DNA from: VMFW01 sp038058095
GTDB taxonomy: Bacteria; Patescibacteriota; Minisyncoccia; UBA6257; 2-01-FULL-56-20
Direction: 5' to 3'
NCBI GenBank assembly: GCA_038058095.1
Contig: JBBUBW010000050.1
Coordinates: forward strand, 1 to 34,843
DNA: 34,843 nt
Positions 29,597-34,843 of this stretch are shown piece after piece. Position numbers and translations under genes: made by a program. Position 1 is the stretch's first letter; each line of letters opens with the position of its first letter. The notes under the pieces were generated by a model. The model was given only the letters and a program-made list of their open reading frames with translations, was not told the origin of the DNA and did no database searches.

Positions 29597-30670
29597 TTAT
29601 CGGCCATAATTAGATTTAAACCATTGCCATAATCTTTCCGACTCGTTAAATCGATCCGTCGTTCCTAAAACAATTACCGCAATCGGCCGGTCACCAAGGG
29701 AAAAAATCGAAATTAAATTACCCTGCGCCTCGTCGGTAAAACCGGTTTTTCCCCCTAAAAAATCAGCTCTGCCTGCAAAGGTATTAATATTAGTAAATCT
29801 AACCATTTTCTGTGACTCAACCTCTTTTACTGATAACTTTGTCAGCCGCGTAATCTTAAAAAGATTCGGAAATTCGTTATAAATTTCCCGGGTCAATTTA
29901 TAAAGATCAGATGCGGTTGATTGATCTGAAACAGAAATCCCAGTCGGATCGTTAAAATTAGTATCATCAAAACCCCAATCTTTAGCTTGATCATTCATCG
30001 CTTTAATAAAACCGTCTCGGCCATAAGTGCTAGCAATGGCTTCCGCGGCTTCGTTCGATGAGACTACTAGCATCACCTTGATCAAATCACTAAGAACATA
30101 CTTCTCATCCACCTTAAGTTTCGCTCCGATTCCTTCAAAAAATTTAAGATCTCCCTCCTTAATCGTCACCTCTTGAGTTAAACTCATCTTATTCATTGCC
30201 ACTACCGCTGTCATAAGTTTCGTAAGCGACGCCATTGGCCACTGATTCTTTTCTTTGTAATTGAAGTACGGAGTTCCTGTCTCTAAATCCAAAACCGCCG
30301 CCGCGGCTACATCGACAACCGGCATAACAATTCCTTTTTCTTGTTTTTCTAAAATCGCTTTTTTAGAATCGCTTCCTGCAACTGTTTCTGCTGTTTTTTT
30401 TGAATCTGATCCAACTACCGAATCCGAACCTCCGCCATTTAAAATACTTTCGATATCCAAAGAAGATGTCGACTCGGGAACCAGAGGTAAAATTTGGATT
30501 GAAGATGTCGGCGTCGGAATTGTTACAAATTCCAAAGCCGCCAACTTCGGTCCTAAAATTATTTTTTCTCCAGGCAGGTTTTCGAACTCTCCCCGAGACT
30601 GATGATTCAGAAACATGGTCACCAAAATCATCGTACCCACTAGCGCGAATTTAGGAAAATTATCCCTCAT
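29597..30670 (-). CDS. D-alanyl-D-alanine carboxypeptidase (S11 family)
   Basis: Penicillin-binding carboxypeptidase that trims the terminal D-Ala of stem peptides. N-terminal membrane anchor (about 8-24), a long Ser/Pro/Gly-rich linker with a duplicated GSDSKK unit (about 50-110), then S148-LT-K151, S204-S205-N206 and GGKTGFTDEA (about 307). 357 residues. Its start overlaps scpB by 11 bp. No C-terminal amphipathic DacA-type anchor is evident; the N-terminal helix probably holds it in the membrane. Confidence 0.92.
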   Translation of the reverse strand: MRDNFPKFALVGTMILVTMFLNHQSRGEFENLPGEKIILGPKLAALEFVTIPTPTSSIQILPLVPESTSSLDIESILNGGGSDSVVGSDSKKTAETVAGSDSKKAILEKQEKGIVMPVVDVAAAAVLDLETGTPYFNYKEKNQWPMASLTKLMTAVVAMNKMSLTQEVTIKEGDLKFFEGIGAKLKVDEKYVLSDLIKVMLVVSSNEAAEAIASTYGRDGFIKAMNDQAKDWGFDDTNFNDPTGISVSDQSTASDLYKLTREIYNEFPNLFKITRLTKLSVKEVESQKMVRFTNINTFAGRADFLGGKTGFTDEAQGNLISIFSLGDRPIAVIVLGTTDRFNESERLWQWFKSNYGR

Positions 30671-31229
30671 TTTTAGTTAAAACTGGGTCTTGGTTTTCGA
30701 AACCTTTAAGAATATCCTGAAACTTTTGATAGTCTGGTAAATCTTGAATCTTATTTAAACCCAAATGCCTAACCAAATTCAAACTGGGCTTATAAAGATA
30801 GGTGTTGGGCCTCTTGGGATCAGGGAAGCGTTCAACTAATCCCCTAAGCAAAAGATTTCTTAAAGTGAAAACCGAACTCACCCCCCTGAAATATTCCAAA
30901 CGATGCCGCGAAATCGGCCCTAAATAAAAAACAATCGAAAGCGCTTCAAGTGAAGCCGGAGTCAATTCCTCCGAAAGCTCTTCTTTTATAAACTGGCTTA
31001 AAATATTGCTAAAAACCGGCTTGGTTGCCAATTGGAACCTTTCTCCGTCTTCGACAATACAAAGCCCTCTCTCGTCCCCCTCTAAGCTTTTTTTGTAACT
31101 ATCCATAAGGGTCTCGGCTTCCTGCTTCTCAATCGCCAAAACTTTGGCGATTTTCTCCATCCCCAACGGTTCTCCGTGGATAAAAAGCAAAGCTTCTAAA
31201 CCAGCGAATTTTTGTTTTTCGTTTTCCAT
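30660..31229 (-). CDS. scpB: Segregation and condensation protein B
   Basis: Kleisin-binding winged-helix protein of the Smc-ScpAB condensin. 189 residues: GLEALLFIHGEPLGMEKIAKVL at the start, LTPASLEALSIVFYLGPISRHRLEYFRGVSSVFTLRNLLLRGLVE in the second winged helix. Follows scpA by 16 bp. Confidence 0.94.
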   Translation of the reverse strand: MENEKQKFAGLEALLFIHGEPLGMEKIAKVLAIEKQEAETLMDSYKKSLEGDERGLCIVEDGERFQLATKPVFSNILSQFIKEELSEELTPASLEALSIVFYLGPISRHRLEYFRGVSSVFTLRNLLLRGLVERFPDPKRPNTYLYKPSLNLVRHLGLNKIQDLPDYQKFQDILKGFENQDPVLTKNEG

Positions 31230-31245
31230 ATATCCAAATTCTAAT

Positions 31246-31977
31246 TTATATCTTATTTATCATTATATCAGAAAAATACTCCTTCTGTTCAAGTTGGACT
31301 AGTCTTTCTTTAGCTAAATGCAAAATAGCCAGAAAAACAATTATCATTTCTGACCGGCTTTTTGCCTCCACTATTTTTCCAAAACTCCCCGCCACTCCTT
31401 TTTGTAGTCTATCAATAATTTCTTTAATCTTCTCCTCTAAACTCACTACCTTCTCCCGAATCGTTTCGGTTTCTATCTTTAAACTACTAAAACCTTTCAC
31501 TATCTCCTCTAAAGCTCTCACCATAATCTCCAGGTTTAATTCATTTCCAGGAAAGAAAATGTTTTCCGCGTCCCCCCAAAGAGCCTGCACCCTCAAACCT
31601 CCCTCTAAAAAATATGGCCGGCTATACTCTCCTTCTTTACTTTTCCATTTAGCCGCCAAAATTTTCATTGCCGGCTTTAGCTCTTTAAAAATTCTTAGCT
31701 TCGCTTCCAAGTCGTGAACATCCTCTTCCTCTTGATCCGAAAGTTCCAGCCCCAGCAAAAGAGACTTTGATTTTAATAAAACCAGCCGGCTAGCTACCAC
31801 AATAAAATCTGCCAAAACCGTCACCTCAATTTTCTCTAAAGTTCTCAAATAATTCAAAAAATCGTCGGTAACCTCCGCTAAGCTTATCTCGGATATCTCC
31901 ATTTTCCTCTCTTCGATCAGCCCTAAAAGTTTTTCCATAGGCCCGACAAATTTTTCCGTTTTAAATTCGTATGTCAT
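31246..31977 (-). CDS. scpA: Segregation and condensation protein A
   Basis: Kleisin of the Smc complex, 243 residues. FVGPMEKLLGLIEERKMEISEISLAEVTDDFLNYL and LADFIVVASRLVLLKSKSLL are family hallmarks. The C-terminal winged helix (EMIIVFLAILHLAKERLVQLEQKEYFSDI) should contact the Smc ATPase head. smc is not in the window. Confidence 0.94.
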   Translation of the reverse strand: MTYEFKTEKFVGPMEKLLGLIEERKMEISEISLAEVTDDFLNYLRTLEKIEVTVLADFIVVASRLVLLKSKSLLLGLELSDQEEEDVHDLEAKLRIFKELKPAMKILAAKWKSKEGEYSRPYFLEGGLRVQALWGDAENIFFPGNELNLEIMVRALEEIVKGFSSLKIETETIREKVVSLEEKIKEIIDRLQKGVAGSFGKIVEAKSRSEMIIVFLAILHLAKERLVQLEQKEYFSDIMINKI

Positions 31978-31984
31978 GAATAAA

Positions 31985-33358
31985 TTAATAATTTCCTTTT
32001 ATATAACCCAAAATCTCCCGCGCGTCTTTCGTGTTATCGTCAGAACCTAGCACGATTATGGCGATCGGCCTCTTTTCTCCTCCTAGGTCTAACTCAAAAA
32101 TACTCAAGATGGTTTGCTTCGCCTCAATCGTTTCCCCCACTTTGCCTCCCACAAAATCGGGGTCATTGGCAAAAACATTAAAGTTTTTCAAATCGGGGAA
32201 AATCGATGAGCCGTAAATGGACCAATCCAATTTACCCGCGCTAGTTTTTAAAATAAACCGGCGATTATTATATAGATACTTGGCAAAGTTGAATAAATCC
32301 TCCGGAGTTGAAACATTTCCGGCATTCCTGCCGGCTGGATCAATGAAAGCCGTATTCTCCATTCCTAACGCCCTCGCTTTTTCATTCATTAATTCCACAA
32401 AACGATCCTTCCCCATAAAACCCGAAATAGCCAAAGCTGCCTCATTTGAAGATTCCATAAGAAGCGGGTAAAGCAAATTAAAGGCCGAAATTCTCTGCCC
32501 TATTTTTAACCTCGGCAAAGAGGTGGTCGCTATCATGTTCTTATCGACAGTAATCTCTTTTTCTAAATTAATATATTCCGTCGCCACCGCCGCTGTTACC
32601 AGTTTTGTAAGCGATGCGACCGGCAACTGCTCCTTGGTTGATTTCTCCAAAAAAACAAAATTATTTCTAAGATCGGCCGCTAAATATGCTTTCGCCGAAA
32701 TCTCGGGAATCTTGAAATTGTACTTAAAATTATCGCTCGAAAAATCCTGCTCGAAAACCAAAACCGGCGTCCCTATTTCCACCAAATCAAAGACTGCCTT
32801 TGCGTCATCGCTTGAAAGTCGAATGCATCCTCCCGAATATCCCTTTGCCACCGGTTCTCCTCCTGGATAATATGGCCAGCCATGAATGAAAAAATTTCCC
32901 TGGAAAGCCATACTCCAAGGCATATACACTCCCCCAAACGAAGAAAAATGAGACTTCTCCTTTGATTGAATCCGATAAATACCAGCTGGAGTTTCCCACC
33001 ACGACCCCTCTTTACCTTTAGATAAAATATTTACCTCTAATGCCATAACACCTAGTTTATAAACCCTAAGCTTCATTGCCGAAAGGTCGCTTTCAACAAA
33101 ATCCACTCGATCCGAAATCAATTTCTTCTTAACCGCGCCAAAAAATTCGGCGTTCTCAAGTGCCGGCCACACTCCATACTCAAACTTATGACTTTTTCCT
33201 TCGCTGTCAGTAATAAAAAGATCATAATTTTGAGCCTTAGTACTATAATGATTTATAAAAATTCCCAACCCTATAATTACTAAGGCCACAAAAAGCAAAA
33301 GTACCCACGAAGGAATTGGCGTCTTAAAAATTTTGTTTATCATGATTTTCTCTACCAA
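31985..33358 (-). CDS. L,D-transpeptidase / D,D-carboxypeptidase fusion protein
   Basis: 457 residues with an N-terminal membrane anchor (about 17-37). Residues about 95-202 form a YkuD-type L,D-transpeptidase domain: FIHGW (H159) and YSGGCIRLS (catalytic C178). Residues about 222-450 form an S11 D,D-carboxypeptidase domain: S249-LT-K252, S303-S304-N305, and GGKVGETIEA where relatives read KTG. One product makes the tetrapeptide and the other uses it for 3-3 crosslinks, so fusion is functionally sensible, though this coupling is inference. Starts 8 bp before scpA in the run. Confidence 0.9.
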   Translation of the reverse strand: MVEKIMINKIFKTPIPSWVLLLFVALVIIGLGIFINHYSTKAQNYDLFITDSEGKSHKFEYGVWPALENAEFFGAVKKKLISDRVDFVESDLSAMKLRVYKLGVMALEVNILSKGKEGSWWETPAGIYRIQSKEKSHFSSFGGVYMPWSMAFQGNFFIHGWPYYPGGEPVAKGYSGGCIRLSSDDAKAVFDLVEIGTPVLVFEQDFSSDNFKYNFKIPEISAKAYLAADLRNNFVFLEKSTKEQLPVASLTKLVTAAVATEYINLEKEITVDKNMIATTSLPRLKIGQRISAFNLLYPLLMESSNEAALAISGFMGKDRFVELMNEKARALGMENTAFIDPAGRNAGNVSTPEDLFNFAKYLYNNRRFILKTSAGKLDWSIYGSSIFPDLKNFNVFANDPDFVGGKVGETIEAKQTILSIFELDLGGEKRPIAIIVLGSDDNTKDAREILGYIKGNY

Positions 33359-33441
33359 TTACGAATAAAATACTAATATACTAATAAAGTTTATGGAATC
33401 CGTATATTTGTATCCATCCGTAATCCGTAGTTAAATTAAAA

Positions 33442-34740
33442 CTATTGCGAAGCTGGCTCATCAAGCAATGCTTTTTTAGTATAGATATTTTTGGGATCCC
33501 AAAGCGCCCATCCTGTTCCACCCGCTTCGTCGCTAGCTTTTATCTGCGAGCGAATCATCTCAGATGTATAAACAGCTCCCAAATCAAAATCTTGGAGCCA
33601 TGGCCGAATTTTAGCCGTCGAGCGAGGATGAATCGTTACTGTCGAAGAAGATAAATCACCAAGCTGGCTTGTATTATATTCTACCAACCTTTTTGTCGCT
33701 TCCGCGACCGCGTTATTCACAATTTCATAAGGATGGTCAGCGGGGTTTTTAAAACCCATCGCCCCAACTGCGTAGTGGGATGGATAAACCATCGGCATTA
33801 TGTAATCAAAATATGGCAAAGCTTTCTCAAGCATTTGGCCGATTCCCATATCATCGCGCGCAGTCGTAACTAACCCAAAAAGGTCCGCTGAAATCTTGGC
33901 TTGAGGCAAACTCGACCTAATATACTTGAAAAAATCGCCAATTACATCCGCCATCAGCACATCCTTATTCCAAAAAGGATAAGTCATAGCTCCTAAATCT
34001 CCATCTGAAGGAAACCTAATGTAATCAAAATTAATTTCATCAAACCCCCTTGCTAATGCATCCTTTGTAATCGAGATATTATAATCCCAAACCTCACGAG
34101 AAGCCGGATCCATCCAGGCCAAACCTTTCCGGTCGCGCCAAACCTCCCCACCCACGCCGGACTTAATTGCCCACTCGGGATGGGCTTTCGCCAAAATCGG
34201 ATCTTGAAAAACCGAGATCCTACCGATTACGTAAATATTTTTATCGTGAAGCTTTTTTATTAAACTATTCGGCTTAACGATTCTCAGCTCATTGAGCGCT
34301 CCGCTTGATTTTATTAATGGATTATCAATCGAATAAGAAATAAACCCAGAATAATCTTTAATATCAATTACAATCGCGTTAAGTTCCGTCTCGTCAATCA
34401 TCTTTATTAAAGAGTCAATTTTCTTAGCCGACCCGGCCGACCAGCCAGTAGCATAAATCGCCTTCGCCATCTCGGGTGGATTAGTAAGTTGGCTTTGGCT
34501 TTCAATATCACCATTGCTTTTCGGAGTACTCGTTGCTTCGGGTAGCGCTTCCTTTAAAGATTCCGCTTCCGGAACCTCCAGAATCACCGACCCCGCATTA
34601 GCTTGTCCGGAGCTCTGCCGAAGGGCCGGTCCCGCTTTAAACAAAACCGGAACTATCTCCGCCACTTTTTCTCTGCTCAACAAAAAAAAGCCGGTTCCTA
34701 AAACCAACCCTAAAGTCAATAAAATCCCAAAAAATCTCAT
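33442..34740 (-). CDS. DUF4015 (putative glycoside-hydrolase-like) exported protein
   Basis: Start chosen at MRFFGILLTLGLVLGTGFFLL, a signal anchor; an upstream start adds eight unlikely residues. After a Ser/Pro/Glu linker (about 40-85) comes a TIM-barrel-like domain: AIYATGWSAG, LNAIVIDIKDYSGFISY, VIGRISVFQDPILAKAHPEWAI, WMDPASREVWDYNISI, FDEINFDYIRFPSDG, YIMPMVYPSHY, GTGWALWDPKN. These are DUF4015 signatures, related to GH13-like hydrolases; substrate unknown but wall glycans are suggested by the neighbours. The linker includes LRQSSGQA, apparently from an inserted repeat (34601-34627). Confidence 0.88.
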   Translation of the reverse strand: MRFFGILLTLGLVLGTGFFLLSREKVAEIVPVLFKAGPALRQSSGQANAGSVILEVPEAESLKEALPEATSTPKSNGDIESQSQLTNPPEMAKAIYATGWSAGSAKKIDSLIKMIDETELNAIVIDIKDYSGFISYSIDNPLIKSSGALNELRIVKPNSLIKKLHDKNIYVIGRISVFQDPILAKAHPEWAIKSGVGGEVWRDRKGLAWMDPASREVWDYNISITKDALARGFDEINFDYIRFPSDGDLGAMTYPFWNKDVLMADVIGDFFKYIRSSLPQAKISADLFGLVTTARDDMGIGQMLEKALPYFDYIMPMVYPSHYAVGAMGFKNPADHPYEIVNNAVAEATKRLVEYNTSQLGDLSSSTVTIHPRSTAKIRPWLQDFDLGAVYTSEMIRSQIKASDEAGGTGWALWDPKNIYTKKALLDEPASQ

Positions 34741-34784
34741 TTCAATAAACGCATTATGGCACAATTTCTAATACTCTTCAACCC

Positions 34785-34843
34785 AGCACTACAACTTCGG
34801 TAGGCAAAGTCCGTCTCTATTAAAAAACCGAAGTTATAGTACT
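34785..34843. repeat. 17-bp inverted repeat at the window edge
   Basis: AGCACTACAACTTCGGT (34785-34801) and ACCGAAGTTATAGTACT (34827-34843) are inverted complements at 15 of 17 positions around 25 bp. The right arm ends exactly at the window edge, so the unit may continue. No gene lies within it. Confidence 0.6.

Noticed and set aside
1..34843. CRISPR arrays, tRNA and rRNA genes
   Set aside because: No regularly spaced direct repeats, no intact cloverleaf with a T-arm, and no rRNA core sequences were seen by eye on either strand.

Overview
The window looks like chromosomal DNA of a Candidate Phyla Radiation (Patescibacteria) bacterium, most likely a Parcubacteria-type lineage. This is inferred from short, stripped-down housekeeping proteins (AspRS without the usual insertion domain, ProRS without the INS editing domain, a release factor without domain 1), closely packed genes, paired receiver-only response regulators, and a lone type IV secretion/coupling-type ATPase. 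TGA is used as a normal stop (for example at the mreC/mreD ATGA overlap), so the code is standard and the TGA-recoding Gracilibacteria/Absconditabacteria are unlikely. No tRNA, rRNA or CRISPR array was found.

Layout. 1-5.2 kb: the 3' end of an unidentified gene, a truncated GIY-YIG gene, an AI-2E-type permease, efp, khpA, rpsP, two tandem response regulators and a domain-1-less release factor. A complete GIY-YIG gene between near-perfect 20-bp inverted repeats, plus related hairpin elements, sits inside and beside the rpsP-khpA region. 5.2-5.7 kb: a roughly 490-nt structured RNA gene of unknown class with its own consensus promoter and terminator. 5.7-11.9 kb: two Nudix hydrolases coupled to an adenylate-kinase-like protein, aspS, mgtC-like, an unidentified membrane protein, a 3-methyladenine DNA glycosylase carrying palindromic repeats in its coding sequence, and a small membrane protein with a probable frameshift. 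11.9-13.3 kb: rnpB, a 178-bp foldback, a glutaredoxin, and a second probable ncRNA under a consensus promoter. 13.3-20.4 kb: RNase HI, DHH phosphoesterase, a divergent phosphoglycerate kinase, the secretion-type ATPase with a small partner, and pyrG on the opposite strand. 20.4-21.6 kb: two small accessory genes, at least one with its own promoter, both with strong ribosome binding sites and terminators.

21.7-34.8 kb is mostly one long leftward set of cell-shape and cell-wall genes: a GH-like DUF4015 protein, an L,D-transpeptidase/D,D-carboxypeptidase fusion, scpA, scpB, a D,D-carboxypeptidase and mraY, then after a short rightward orphan gene proS, mreB, mreC, mreD, mrdA, a small membrane protein and rplU. 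Together they cover lipid I synthesis, elongation-type transpeptidation, the MreBCD scaffold, peptide trimming and 3-3 crosslinking, with chromosome condensation genes in the same run.

The most unusual signals are the two unclassified RNA genes, the inverted-repeat-bounded GIY-YIG cassette with its apparent non-coding relatives, and several other palindromic or foldback repeat families, some lying inside coding sequences.
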